A DNA stretch of 34,694 nucleotides. Source: Gammaproteobacteria bacterium. GTDB lineage: Bacteria; Pseudomonadota; Gammaproteobacteria; Steroidobacterales; Steroidobacteraceae. The stretch is taken from contig JAABQQ010000217.1 in the NCBI GenBank assembly GCA_011391405.1, positions 1 to 34,694 of the forward strand, written 5' to 3'. Below, one piece after another: positions 16,409 to 26,965 of this stretch. The notes under the pieces are model-generated. The model worked only from the letters and a program-made list of their open reading frames with translations. It had not been told where the DNA came from and ran no database searches. A program made the translations under genes and the position numbers. Position 1 is the first letter of the stretch. Each line of letters opens with the position of its first letter.

Positions 16409-16633
16409 ATGCGATTTCACGCCAGTTTCCAAGCGCTTTTCGTCATATCCGCGCTTGCGTTGACCGGTCCGGCGCAGGCCCTGGAGCGTTCTGAGGTGCC
16501 GGCCCGGTACCAGTGGGACCTCAAGGACTTGTACGTAGACGAGGCCGCCTGGGTGGCGGCCAAGCAGGAACTCGTGATGAACCTGATCATGGACGAAATC
16601 GAGCGCATCTACGCGCGGGGCAACGTGAAGTGA
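16409..16633 (+). pseudogene. Probable remnant of an exported oligopeptidase F (M3 family)
   Basis: The 74-codon frame has a good ribosome-binding site (GGGAG) and a clear signal peptide (about 1-25, ALALTGPAQA). It continues with [20 protein letters not shown] and [10 protein letters not shown], which match the start of exported oligoendopeptidase F proteins as I remember them. Such enzymes run to about 600 residues, but here the frame changes character near residue 54 and ends in [19 protein letters not shown]. No HExxH zinc motif is present, so it cannot be a peptidase. An in-frame internal deletion joining the two ends of the gene is the simplest reading. A functional short exported peptide is the alternative. 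The stop overlaps the queF GTG (GTGA). Confidence 0.6.
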
Positions 16634-17112
16634 GCAGTGCGCGGAAGCGGCGGGGCTCGATCTACGCCGGCCTGCAGCAGCTCGGCGCGACGACGTCGCC
16701 GCCAACGTCGCCCGCAGCGGCCGTGCTCGAGCGCGTGCCGAACCCGCATCCACGCAAGGTGTACCTGGCGCGGTTCGCCGCGCCGGAGTTCACGTCGTTG
16801 TGCCCGATCACGGGACAGCCGGACTTTGCCCACCTCGTGATCGATTACGCGCCGGCCAGATGGCTGGTCGAGAGCAAGTCGCTGAAGCTTTATCTCGGCA
16901 GCTTTCGCAATCACGGCGCCTTCCATGAGGACTGCACGCTCGCCATCGCGGACCGTCTCGTCGAGTTCCTGCGGCCCCGCTGGCTGCGCATCGGCGGCTA
17001 CTGGTACCCGCGGGGCGGCATGCCGATCGACGTGTTCTGGCAGACGGCGCGCCCGCCCGCAGGCCTGTGGCTGCCGGACCAGGGCGTGCCGCCGTATCGC
17101 GGCCGCGGCTGA
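16630..17112 (+). CDS. queF: NADPH-dependent 7-cyano-7-deazaguanine reductase (QueF, short form)
   Basis: QueF reduces the nitrile preQ0 to the amine preQ1 in queuosine synthesis for tRNA. The 160-residue protein is the short, unimodal type resembling B. subtilis QueF. It has the catalytic cysteine C58 in [14 protein letters not shown] with D65, the NADPH-binding signature ESKSLK (81-86), and the substrate-contacting FHED (98-101). The C-terminal [11 protein letters not shown] also fits. The start is GTG 16630, overlapping the remnant upstream by four bases (GTGA); the reading frame further upstream has no similarity to the family. No other queuosine gene is nearby. Translation probably depended on the upstream gene, so the remnant may persist because it drives queF. 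Confidence 0.95.
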   Translation: MSSARKRRGSIYAGLQQLGATTSPPTSPAAAVLERVPNPHPRKVYLARFAAPEFTSLCPITGQPDFAHLVIDYAPARWLVESKSLKLYLGSFRNHGAFHEDCTLAIADRLVEFLRPRWLRIGGYWYPRGGMPIDVFWQTARPPAGLWLPDQGVPPYRGRG

Positions 17113-17142
17113 GGTTAATGTTTTCTTTTTCAGGGTGAACAC

Positions 17143-18639
17143 GTGCAGCAATTCCATTTTTTTCTCGCCACGACCGCGGCGACTCTGTTCGCAGGCTCCG
17201 TCGTCGCCGACATGCACGCCGTGCCGGCAGCGGGTACCGCGACGAAGGCGGGCAGTCCCGGAGTCGTTGCCGCAAGGGAAACGCCGGCCAAGCGTGCGGC
17301 CGTGAATTCGATCGACCGCCACCAGGCTGACCTTGTCGACCTGTCCGACAGGATCTGGGCCTACGCGGAAACTGCACTGCGCGAGACACGCTCCGCGGCC
17401 GTGCTCGCCGACTACGCGGAACAGCAGGGATTCAAGGTCGAGCGCGGCGTCGCGGGCATGCCCACTGCGTTCGTCGCAACCTACGGCTCAGGCCGGCCCG
17501 TGATCGGCATCATGGGTGAGTACGACGCGTTGCCGGGCGTTTCGCAGAAAGCGAGTCCGGTGCAGGAGCCGCTGCAGTCGGGTGCCGCCGGCCATGGCTG
17601 CGGCCACAACCTGTTCGGCCCGGCCAGCCTCGGCGCCGCCATCGCGATCAAGGAACAGATCGCGGCCGGCAAGCTCAAGGGCACGGTGCGCTTCTACGGC
17701 ACGCCCGCCGAGGAAGCCGTCGGCGGCAAGGTCTACATGGCCCGCGAGGGCCACTTCGACGGGGTCGACGCGGTGCTCGCGTGGCACCCGAGCGACGAGA
17801 CGCAGGCCGACATGGCGTCGAGCCAGGCGATGGTCAGCCTGATCGTCGAGTTCGAGGGACGCACGGCGCACGCGGCAGGTGATCCATGGAACGGCCGCAG
17901 CGCCGTCGACGCGGCGGAGCTGTTCACGCACGGCATCAACATGATGCGCGAGCACGTCAAGCCGACTTCGCGCATGCATTACGTGATCCTGTCCGGTGGC
18001 GACGTGCCGAACGTCGTGCCGGCGTATTCGCAGGTTTCGTTGTGGCTGCGCGACTGGAAGCGCGACGAAGTCGAGCAATTGCTGGCGCGCACGCGCAAGG
18101 TGGCGGAGGGCGCCGCTTTGATGACGGAGACTACCGGCAAAGTGACAGTGGATGGCGGCTCGTGGGAGATGCTGGTCAACGAGACCGGTGCGCGCCTGCT
18201 GCATGCGAACCTGCTGCTGCTCGGTCCGGTCAAGTACACGAACGAAGAGCAGGCGTTCGCGAAGCAGATTCAGAGAGCGACGGGAGTGCCGGAGGTCGGC
18301 ATGTTCGAAGGCGTCAAGCCGCTGGAGGGACAGGAAGCCGAGGGCGGCTCGACGGACGTCGCCGACATCAGCTGGGTGGCACCCACGCTGCACGTCTCGG
18401 TCGCCACGGCGCCGGTCGACGCGCCCTGGCACGCCTGGCCGGTGGTTGCGACGGGTGGCATGTCGATCGGTCACAAGGGCATGGTGCAGGCCTCGAAGGT
18501 GCTTGCGGCCACGATGGTCGACCTCTACGAGCAACCGCAGGCCCTGGCGGCGGTGCAGGCTGAATTCAAGGCGAAAAAGGGCGCAACCACCTACGTGCCG
18601 TACATCCCGGACGGTCTGCCGCCGGTGCCGAAGGACTGA
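17143..18639 (+). CDS. Exported M20-family amidohydrolase (AbgB-like)
   Basis: The 498-residue protein begins at GTG 17143 (AGGG about eight bases upstream) with a signal peptide (about 1-22, ATLFAGSVVA), so it is probably periplasmic. It shows M20 metal and catalytic motifs: GEYDALPG (125-132), HGCGHN (151-156), the glutamate pair E190-E191 in TPAEEAVGGK, and H215. The long insert and the WHPSDET and GRTAHAAGDPWNGRSA blocks place it with AbgB-like amidohydrolases, which cleave p-aminobenzoyl-glutamate or related N-acyl amino acids. AbgB itself is cytoplasmic, so an exported member probably acts on external peptides or N-acyl amino acids. It lies 30 bases after queF. The substrate is not determined. 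Confidence 0.9.
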   Translation: MQQFHFFLATTAATLFAGSVVADMHAVPAAGTATKAGSPGVVAARETPAKRAAVNSIDRHQADLVDLSDRIWAYAETALRETRSAAVLADYAEQQGFKVERGVAGMPTAFVATYGSGRPVIGIMGEYDALPGVSQKASPVQEPLQSGAAGHGCGHNLFGPASLGAAIAIKEQIAAGKLKGTVRFYGTPAEEAVGGKVYMAREGHFDGVDAVLAWHPSDETQADMASSQAMVSLIVEFEGRTAHAAGDPWNGRSAVDAAELFTHGINMMREHVKPTSRMHYVILSGGDVPNVVPAYSQVSLWLRDWKRDEVEQLLARTRKVAEGAALMTETTGKVTVDGGSWEMLVNETGARLLHANLLLLGPVKYTNEEQAFAKQIQRATGVPEVGMFEGVKPLEGQEAEGGSTDVADISWVAPTLHVSVATAPVDAPWHAWPVVATGGMSIGHKGMVQASKVLAATMVDLYEQPQALAAVQAEFKAKKGATTYVPYIPDGLPPVPKD

Positions 18640-18647
18640 ATTCGGCA

Positions 18648-18656
18648 TGGTATGAT
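18648..18656 (+). promoter_or_regulatory. Extended -10 promoter for ffs
   Basis: TGGTATGAT is an extended -10 element (TGn followed by TATGAT at 18651-18656, five of six matches to TATAAT). Transcription should begin near 18663, about eight bases before the base of the SRP RNA helix. No good -35 is present 17 bases upstream, as is common for extended -10 promoters. Confidence 0.65.
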
Positions 18657-18670
18657 CACGCCTCTCCAAT

Positions 18671-18782
<112 letters not shown>

Positions 18783-18850
18783 GCCCGCCCCAGAGTCCAT
18801 CCCTGAGTCCGTCCACCGCCCGAGCGCAACGCAGAGCACCCACTCGCCCG

Positions 18851-20440
18851 ATGAGTTACCTCGTCCTCGCCCGCAAATGGCGCCCGCGCACGTTCGACCA
18901 GCTCGTCGGCCAGGACCACGTCCGTCGCGCGCTCACGAACGCGCTCGATTCCGGCCGCATCCACCATGCGTTCCTGTTCACGGGCACGCGCGGCGTGGGC
19001 AAGACGACCATCGCCCGCATTTTCGCGAAGTCGCTGAACTGCGAGAAAGGCGTCTCGTCGACGCCTTGCGGCCAGTGCCCGGCCTGTGTCGACATCGACG
19101 CCGGCCGCTTCGTCGATCTGCTCGAGGTCGACGCGGCCTCGCGCACCAAGGTCGACGACACGCGTGAACTGCTCGACAACGTGCAGTACTCGCCGGCGCG
19201 TGGGCGCTACAAGGTCTACCTCATCGACGAAGTCCACATGCTCTCGACGCACTCCTTCAACGCGTTGCTGAAGACGCTGGAGGAGCCGCCCCCGCACGTG
19301 AAATTCCTGCTGGCGACCACCGATCCGCAGAAATTGCCGGTGACGGTGCTCTCGCGCTGCCTGCAGTTCCACCTGCGGCGCCTGCCGTTGCCGCTGATTT
19401 ACGACCGTCTCGCGCAGATCTCCACCGCCGAGAAGGTCGAATTCGAGCCGGCCGCGCTGCGTGCGATTGCGCGTGGCGCCGAGGGCAGCATGCGCGATGC
19501 GCTGTCGCTGCTCGACCAGGTGCTCGCCTTTGGTGGCGGCCGCGCCATGGAAGCGGAGGTGCGCACGCTGCTCGGCACGCTCGACCGCAAGCACGTGCAG
19601 GGCATCCTGACGGCGCTGGCCGGGAAGGATGGCGCAGCGCTGATGCAACAGGCCGCGCACCTCGACGAACGCGCGCCAGACTATCACCAGGCGCTCGGCG
19701 AGTTAGCGGGCGCCATCCAGCGCATGGCGCTGTTGCAGGCGCTGCCGGATCTTCCTCCGGGCGACGACGAGGACGAAGACAAGCTGCTCGCCGGACTCGC
19801 CGCGAAGTTCACCGCGGAAGACCTGCAGCTGCTGTACCAGATTGCGATCAACTCACGCCGCGATCTCGACTACGCGCCGGACGCGCGCGCGGGTTTTGAA
19901 ATGGCGCTGCTCCGCATGCTTGCATTCCGTCCGCTGGGTCTGCCGCCTGCAGCCACGGCGGGCGGTGGCGGGGCAGGCATCGCGCGAGCGACGGCGACTG
20001 CTCGTTCTGCAAGTGCACCGTCACGGCCTGCAGCCGCGGCGAGTCCTCCGGCGGCCGGGTCCGATTGGGACGCGCTCGTCGCCACCCTGGGCCTGCAGGG
20101 CACGGCCAGGCATTTCGCGGCGAACTGCGTGATGCTCGAACGCAAGGCCGGCCTGGTCCGGCTGCGTCTCGACCCGGCTGGCGACTCATTCCGTCGGCCG
20201 CAGATCGAGAGCCGGCTGGCCGAGGCGCTCTCGCGGCATTACGGCGAAGCGATTCGCCTCGAGATCACGCAGGCCGAGGCGCCCGGAGAAATCTTCACGC
20301 CCGCCAGGCGCGATGCGATTGCGGCCGAAGACCGCCAGCGCGCTGCGGAACAGTCGATCGACAGCGATCCCGCCGTGCGCGCAATGCGCGAGGTGTTCGG
20401 CGCGACGGTTCGACCCGGTTCGGTGAAGCCGCTCAATTGA
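18851..20440 (+). CDS. dnaX: DNA polymerase III subunit tau/gamma
   Basis: DnaX is the clamp-loader ATPase that loads the sliding clamp and organises the replicase. The 529-residue protein has Walker A GTRGVGKT (45-52), a four-cysteine zinc module (C64, C73, C76, C79), Walker B in IDEVHM, and a sensor-1 region with the SRC motif (LSRCLQF). A low-complexity Ala/Pro/Thr linker (about 365-400) leads to a C-terminal alpha-subunit-binding domain ending [14 protein letters not shown]. No A-rich slippery heptamer for programmed frameshifting was seen in the linker region, so only the full-length tau form may be made. Spacing and strand suggest an operon with ybaB and recR. Confidence 0.97.
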   Translation: MSYLVLARKWRPRTFDQLVGQDHVRRALTNALDSGRIHHAFLFTGTRGVGKTTIARIFAKSLNCEKGVSSTPCGQCPACVDIDAGRFVDLLEVDAASRTKVDDTRELLDNVQYSPARGRYKVYLIDEVHMLSTHSFNALLKTLEEPPPHVKFLLATTDPQKLPVTVLSRCLQFHLRRLPLPLIYDRLAQISTAEKVEFEPAALRAIARGAEGSMRDALSLLDQVLAFGGGRAMEAEVRTLLGTLDRKHVQGILTALAGKDGAALMQQAAHLDERAPDYHQALGELAGAIQRMALLQALPDLPPGDDEDEDKLLAGLAAKFTAEDLQLLYQIAINSRRDLDYAPDARAGFEMALLRMLAFRPLGLPPAATAGGGGAGIARATATARSASAPSRPAAAASPPAAGSDWDALVATLGLQGTARHFAANCVMLERKAGLVRLRLDPAGDSFRRPQIESRLAEALSRHYGEAIRLEITQAEAPGEIFTPARRDAIAAEDRQRAAEQSIDSDPAVRAMREVFGATVRPGSVKPLN

Positions 20441-20486
20441 GCGCGCGTCACTCGTCACTGATCACCCTCACTTCCGCGAGACGCAC

Positions 20487-20813
20487 ATGATGAAAGGCGG
20501 CATCGGCAACATGATGAAGCAGGCGCAGGCGCTGCAGGCGAACATGCAGAAGGCGCAGGCAGAGATTGCGGCCATGGAAGTCGTAGGCGAGTCCGGCGGC
20601 GGCATGGTCAAGATCACGGTGAACGGCAAGCACGAGGCGAAGCGCGTGCAGATCGATCCAGCCGTGCCGCTCGACGATCGCGAGATGATCGAGGACCTGG
20701 TGGCGGCGGCGATCAACGACGCCGCGCAGCGCATGGAAGCCGCGACGCAGCAGCGCATGTCGAGCGTCATGGGCGGCATGAACCTGCCCCCGGGCTTCAA
20801 GATGCCGTTCTGA
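20487..20813 (+). CDS. ybaB: YbaB/EbfC nucleoid-associated protein
   Basis: The 108-residue protein is the YbaB/EbfC DNA-binding dimer that sits between dnaX and recR in many bacteria. The family pattern is complete: [20 protein letters not shown], the small beta core with [21 protein letters not shown], the conserved [17 protein letters not shown] helix, and a Met/Gly/Pro-rich end. It binds DNA without strong sequence preference and has been linked to nucleoid structure and recombination. It lies 46 bases after dnaX and 22 bases before recR. M2 is a near-equivalent start. Confidence 0.96.
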   Translation: MMKGGIGNMMKQAQALQANMQKAQAEIAAMEVVGESGGGMVKITVNGKHEAKRVQIDPAVPLDDREMIEDLVAAAINDAAQRMEAATQQRMSSVMGGMNLPPGFKMPF

Positions 20814-20835
20814 GCGGCGCACCGCAGCTCCAGTC

Positions 20836-21435
20836 ATGCTGTATCCGCCTTCACTCAGCCGGCTGATCGAAGCTTTCCGCTGCCTGCCGGGCGTCGGCCC
20901 TAAGTCGGCGCAGCGGATGGCGTTCCACCTGCTGGAGCGTGACCGCAGCGGCGGCAACGAGATCGCCGCGTCCGTTGCCAGTGCCATGGAAAAACTTGGC
21001 CACTGCCAGCGCTGCCGCATGTTCGCCGAGGGCGAACTGTGCCCGGTCTGCGCCGCAACGGGCCGCGATACGTCGCTGCTCTGCGTGGTGGAATCGCCGG
21101 CCGACGTGGTCGCGATCGAGCAGACCGCGAGTTTCCGCGGCTGCTATTTCGTGCTGATGGGCCACCTCTCGCCGCTCGATGGCGTCGGCCCGGCCGAGAT
21201 CGGGATCGGCGATTTCGAAAAACTCCTGGGCGCAGGCGAGATCAAGGAAGTGATTCTCGCCACGAACCCTACCGTCGAGGGCGAGGCCACGGCGCATTTC
21301 CTGGCCGAGGTCGCGGCGCGGTTCGGATTGCGTGCATCGCGGATCGCGCACGGCGTGCCGGTGGGCGGGGAACTGGAATACGTCGACGGCGGCACGCTCG
21401 CCCACGCGCTGGCGGGCCGCACGCCGGCACTCTGA
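20836..21435 (+). CDS. recR: Recombination mediator RecR
   Basis: RecR works with RecO and RecF to load RecA on single-stranded DNA during gap repair. The 199-residue length is standard. The order of parts is right: helix-hairpin-helix ([20 protein letters not shown]), four-cysteine zinc finger (CQRC and CPVC, about 57-75), Toprim domain starting [15 protein letters not shown], and the Walker-like C-terminal block [20 protein letters not shown]. It is the third gene of the dnaX-ybaB-recR set, one of the most conserved orders in proteobacteria. Confidence 0.97.
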   Translation: MLYPPSLSRLIEAFRCLPGVGPKSAQRMAFHLLERDRSGGNEIAASVASAMEKLGHCQRCRMFAEGELCPVCAATGRDTSLLCVVESPADVVAIEQTASFRGCYFVLMGHLSPLDGVGPAEIGIGDFEKLLGAGEIKEVILATNPTVEGEATAHFLAEVAARFGLRASRIAHGVPVGGELEYVDGGTLAHALAGRTPAL

Positions 21436-21449
21436 CACCGGGGATGACG

Positions 21450-21911
21450 ATGAAACACGCAACGACGATTCGAGTCGGACTGGGCGCCGTGCTCCTGCTG
21501 GCAGCAAATGCCGCGATTTTCGCGGCTGAACCTGCTCCGACACAGGCCGCCGCGCCGGTAACAACTGCCGCAGCAACGCCTGCACCTGAAACACCATTCG
21601 ATACAGCGAGCAGGCTGTACCAGGACGGCAAGCAGGCCGAAGCGCTGGTCACGCTGCAGCAGCTGGCCGAGGCGGGCGATGCGCGCGCGCAGTACGTGGT
21701 CGGTCTCGACCTGCTCGAAGGCAAGTTCGTCAAGCTGGATAACGCGCAGGGCTTCGCCTACCTGGTGCTTGCGACCGAGGACACGCAGTGGGGCGACCTG
21801 GTCGCGCCGCGCGCCCGCGAGGCTCGTGCGCTCGTCGAGCCGCAGCTGTCCGGACCGGATTTGATCCATGCGGACGCGTTGATCGGCGCGTACAGGCAGC
21901 GGAAGAAATAG
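21450..21911 (+). CDS. Exported Sel1-like repeat protein
   Basis: The 153-residue protein has a signal peptide (about 1-24, LLLAANAAIFA) and an Ala/Pro/Thr linker. One or two Sel1-like helical repeats follow (TASRLYQDGKQAEALVTLQQ, then AEAGDARAQYVVGLDLLEG and KLDNAQGFAYLVLATED). Such repeats mediate protein contacts; no enzymatic motif is seen. ATG 21450 is favoured because GGGG lies seven bases before it; ATG 21444 would add two residues. It follows recR by 14 bases and may ride on the same transcript. Its stop is only two bases from the stop of the convergent ppsA, with no terminator seen. Confidence 0.8.
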   Translation: MKHATTIRVGLGAVLLLAANAAIFAAEPAPTQAAAPVTTAAATPAPETPFDTASRLYQDGKQAEALVTLQQLAEAGDARAQYVVGLDLLEGKFVKLDNAQGFAYLVLATEDTQWGDLVAPRAREARALVEPQLSGPDLIHADALIGAYRQRKK

Positions 21912-21913
21912 CG

Positions 21914-24283
<2,370 letters not shown>

Positions 24284-24358
24284 GAGCGACCCCTTGCTAG
24301 GTCAACGGACTAGGTGAAACACTGCGCACAACTCTGTGCCCCGGGAACCGCCGTGCCG
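24284..24358. promoter_or_regulatory. Shared ppsA/ppsR divergent promoter region with a direct repeat
   Basis: This 75-base gap must carry control for both genes. It contains CTAGGTCA (24297-24304) and CTAGGTGA (24310-24317), a direct repeat with 13-base period. No convincing -35/-10 pair was found. Confidence 0.35.
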
Positions 24359-25183
24359 ATGAATCGCCGAACGGTATTTTTCGTATCTGACCAGACCGGC
24401 GTGACAGCCGAGACGATGGGGCACAGCCTGCTCACGCAATTCGAGGGCCAGGAATTCAGGCAGGTGACTCTGCCATTTATAGCCAGTGTTGACAAGGCGG
24501 AGGAAGCCGTAAGAAAGATCAACGCAACGGGTCACGAAGATGGCTGGCGGCCCATCGTTTTCAGCACCCTGGTGAAGGAAGACCTGCGCCGCGTCGTCAA
24601 GGCCAGCAACGGCCTGTTCCTCGATTTCTTCGACGCGTTTCTCGGTCCGCTCGAGGGCGAACTGAGGGTCAAGTCGAGCGAGCGGGCCGGTCGCGCGCAC
24701 GGCATTGCGGACCAGCTCGTCTACAGCACGCGCATCGAGGCCACGAACTTCGCGCTGGCGGCGGATGACGGCGCGATCACGGCAGACTACGAGCGCGCTG
24801 ACGTGATTCTCATCGGCGTGTCGCGCTCGGGCAAGACCCCGACGTGCATCTACATGGCGATGCAGTACGGCGTGTTCGCGGCCAATTATCCCTTCACCGA
24901 GGACGATTTCGACGGCAAGCAGTTGCCGGCGTCGGTGCGCGGCCACACACCCAGGCTTTTCGGACTGACGATCTCGCCGTTGCGGTTGCAGCAGATCCGC
25001 AACGAGCGCCGGCCCGGCAGCCGCTATGCCTCGATCTCGCAGTGCGAGTTCGAGGTGCGCAGCGCCGAGAACCTGTTCCACCGTCACGGCATTCCATCGA
25101 TCGACACGACCGAGTGTTCGATCGAGGAGATCGCGAGCCGCATCATCGACCGCAAGGGCATCGAGCGCCGGCTGCGGCCGTGA
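24359..25183 (+). CDS. ppsR: PEP synthase regulatory kinase/pyrophosphorylase
   Basis: PpsR (DUF299 family) inactivates PEP synthase by ADP-dependent phosphorylation of the threonine near its catalytic histidine and reverses this with phosphate. The 274-residue protein begins RRTVFFVSDQTGVTAETMG, typical of the family. It has the P-loop-like GVSRSGKT (153-160) and a later conserved SISQCEFEVRSAENLF block. ATG 24359 was chosen for homology; GTG 24353 with a GGGAA site upstream is a possible alternative start. It is divergent from its substrate gene ppsA, so both can be coordinated from the short shared region. Confidence 0.96.
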   Translation: MNRRTVFFVSDQTGVTAETMGHSLLTQFEGQEFRQVTLPFIASVDKAEEAVRKINATGHEDGWRPIVFSTLVKEDLRRVVKASNGLFLDFFDAFLGPLEGELRVKSSERAGRAHGIADQLVYSTRIEATNFALAADDGAITADYERADVILIGVSRSGKTPTCIYMAMQYGVFAANYPFTEDDFDGKQLPASVRGHTPRLFGLTISPLRLQQIRNERRPGSRYASISQCEFEVRSAENLFHRHGIPSIDTTECSIEEIASRIIDRKGIERRLRP

Positions 25184-25424
25184 TGCGTCGGTGCTGCGTG
25201 CATTGCGATTGAGTCGCAACGCGGCGACCCGTTCGGGTGTTCGATGCCAGCCCGGGATCGCCCGCGCATCGTGAATCGCGCGGAGGAGCCGCACGATTCA
25301 CGGCGAACCTTGCCCGGACGGCTGCTCGGCGAATGGTGCCAGCGGCTGGTCGGAAAAATCGTGACCGCCTCGCAGCTGTGCGCCGCTTCACAGGCGCGCC
25401 GAAACCCTGTGCTATATTCGGATC
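25184..25424. other. Intergenic region with two hairpins and a promoter
   Basis: No gene is supported in these 241 bases. Shortly after the ppsR stop, TTGCGA/TCGCAA (25203-25208, 25214-25219) can form a 6-bp stem with a 5-base loop. CGTGAATCG/CGATTCACG (25270-25278, 25294-25302) can form a perfect 9-bp stem with a 15-base loop. Neither has a T-run, so they may be weak terminators, RNA stabilisers or protein sites. The gap ends in the promoter for the DUF1249 gene. Confidence 0.6.
25410..25418 (+). promoter_or_regulatory. Extended -10 promoter for the DUF1249 gene
   Basis: TGCTATATT is an extended -10 (TGn plus TATATT at 25413-25418). A TTCACA resembling a -35 lies at 25387-25392, but the 20-base spacing is long. 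The predicted start falls on or beside the A of ATG 25425, six bases after the -10, and no Shine-Dalgarno sequence intervenes. A leaderless transcript is therefore possible. Confidence 0.55.
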
Positions 25425-25907
25425 ATGTTGCTCGATCACCTCTGCATCACTTCCTGGCGCGCGCGGCCGGTGAGCTTCGTGAGCCTGATGTCGCTCTACG
25501 AAAGCAACTTCCTGCGCCTGAAGGAACTCGCGGGTGACATCCGCCGCCACCACGGCGTGGCGGTTTCGCGCACGAAAGTGGATTGCGACCTGCACTTGTC
25601 GGTGCTCGAGCACACGCCCTACACCTCGGCGGTGCGGCTCACGTACCACTTCCAGGAAGCCGACGCGACGGTGGCCGACCCCGACCTCGAGATCCGCGTT
25701 TATCACGACGCGCGGCTTGCCGAAGTCAGCGCGTGCGGCCGCTGGATACGGCACCAGAGCCTCGCGCATGTGCGGGCCGGCATCCCGGCGCAGCTCGGCG
25801 AGCGCTGGCTGCGCAACATGATGCTCAACAAGTGGCTCGATTACTGCCTCGAGCGCGGCCACGAATTTACGCCGGCAGCGCGGGTTGCGGCGAATGCGCC
25901 TGCCTGA
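25425..25907 (+). CDS. DUF1249 (YqiB-like) protein
   Basis: The 160-residue protein matches DUF1249/YqiB, conserved in gammaproteobacteria without known function. Recognisable blocks are SLYESNFLRLKEL, TKVDCDLHLSVLEHTPYTS, LEIRVYHDARLAEVSAC, and the C-terminal LNKWLDYCLERGHEF. The position of ATG 25425 only six bases after a good -10 hints at leaderless translation. A later ATG at 25488 would remove 21 residues and also lacks a ribosome-binding site. It is followed with a short overlap by the coiled-coil gene, probably as one transcript. It appears cytoplasmic, with no signal or membrane segment. Confidence 0.85.
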   Translation: MLLDHLCITSWRARPVSFVSLMSLYESNFLRLKELAGDIRRHHGVAVSRTKVDCDLHLSVLEHTPYTSAVRLTYHFQEADATVADPDLEIRVYHDARLAEVSACGRWIRHQSLAHVRAGIPAQLGERWLRNMMLNKWLDYCLERGHEFTPAARVAANAPA

Positions 25908-26931
25908 GAATCTGCGCCGGCGGCTCCACCGGCTCGCCGGCCGCGAACCAAGCATCGAAGACCAACGGCTGTTCGAGCTGTTTCGTAATCGCGTCGAGCT
26001 GAAGAAGGAGCTCACGGCGCTCGATGACGAGCGCCATCGGCTGCTCGACCGCCTCAAGTTGCAGGAAGGCGCGACGATGCGCGTCGAAGAGCAGATGGCG
26101 TCGCTCGAGCAGTACCTCGGCCGCTCCGACGAGGGCTACAAGTGCCTCGCGTATTACCAGTTGCGGGCGCTCTGGCGCGTCGCGTGCAAGCGGCTCGGGC
26201 AGTTTGGCGTCGAACTCGCGCGACAGCAGAAGGACCGTGAGCGCAAGGCCCAGCTCGCCGAGTTCGACCGTGCCAGGCGCGAGCGTGTGACGCTGGTGGA
26301 CCGCGAACTGGTCGAGGCCAGGGTACTCGATGAACAATTGCACGCTGAGCAGAAGATCGCACGGCTGAAGCTCGCGTCGCTGACGGGTTTCTGGAACTAT
26401 TTCCGGCGGCGCAGGCTGCTTGACGCGATCCAGGCGCGTGAGTTGCGCATCGTCGCGGCGACTGGCCAGATCGAATTGCTCGTCGCACAGGTAGAGGCGA
26501 TCCAGTCCGAGCCACCGCCACTGTTCGATGGCTTGAGCGTGGACGGACGGCGCGCCGTGAACGTCGCGGTCATCGGCTATGCCGAGCAACTGTACGATCG
26601 ACTGGCCCCGGGTGGCCTGGCGGAACTGGCGCGCCAGAGCACGCTGAAGCGGGTGTTCGATGCAAATTACGGCACGCCACAGGAATGCCAGGCGCTGATG
26701 CACAAGGCGTCGCAGGCGGTCGCGGACGTCGAGCGCATGAGCGAAGACCTGGCCGAGATCAAGCGGCGGTCCGATCGCCTGCGCAGTGCCGCCGTCTATC
26801 GCAGCCCGGAAGAAACGGTGCCGAATCCGAATTCCATCGCGCCGGTCGACGCCGCGGCAGGCACGCGACGCATGGCGCCCAACGTCCTGCTCGACGAGTA
26901 CTGGGAAATCCACAGCGCCCTGGTCCGGTGA
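25894..26931 (+). CDS. Unrecognised coiled-coil protein
   Basis: I do not recognise this 345-residue protein. It is rich in charged helical stretches: residues about 20-65 (LFRNRVELKKELTALDDERH) and about 115-215 look like coiled coils with many E, K, R, L and Q. The later region (about 225-300, VNVAVIGYAEQLYDRL) could be a small folded helical domain. A Pro/Asn-rich end follows, closing with LLDEYWEIHSALVR. No signal peptide or transmembrane helix is seen. ATG 25894 overlaps the DUF1249 stop by 14 bases; TTG 25885 is another possible start. The overlap indicates cotranscription with DUF1249. A structural or scaffold role is possible but unsupported. Confidence 0.7.
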   Translation: MRLPENLRRRLHRLAGREPSIEDQRLFELFRNRVELKKELTALDDERHRLLDRLKLQEGATMRVEEQMASLEQYLGRSDEGYKCLAYYQLRALWRVACKRLGQFGVELARQQKDRERKAQLAEFDRARRERVTLVDRELVEARVLDEQLHAEQKIARLKLASLTGFWNYFRRRRLLDAIQARELRIVAATGQIELLVAQVEAIQSEPPPLFDGLSVDGRRAVNVAVIGYAEQLYDRLAPGGLAELARQSTLKRVFDANYGTPQECQALMHKASQAVADVERMSEDLAEIKRRSDRLRSAAVYRSPEETVPNPNSIAPVDAAAGTRRMAPNVLLDEYWEIHSALVR

Positions 26932-26932
26932 G

Positions 26933-26957
26933 CCCGCCGGTCCGCAGGCGCGGCGGG
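26933..26957. terminator. GC-rich inverted repeat between convergent genes
   Basis: CCCGCCG (26933-26939) and CGGCGGG (26951-26957) form a perfect 7-bp stem with an 11-base loop in the 34-base gap between the coiled-coil gene and the RND operon. It could act as a bidirectional terminator, but the missing T-run lowers confidence. Confidence 0.4.
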
Positions 26958-26965
26958 AGCTGGCC

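Noticed and set aside
17085-17135. Rho-independent terminator after queF
   Set aside because: A GC-rich stem can be drawn around the queF stop and T-rich DNA follows, but the T-run is about 14 bases from the stem, too far for a standard terminator.
18851-20440. Programmed frameshift site in dnaX
   Set aside because: No A AAA AAG-like heptamer is present near the linker.
25244-25537. A 97-codon plus-strand frame before and into the DUF1249 gene
   Set aside because: It overlaps the DUF1249 start in another frame, crosses the promoter and both hairpins, and resembles no family.
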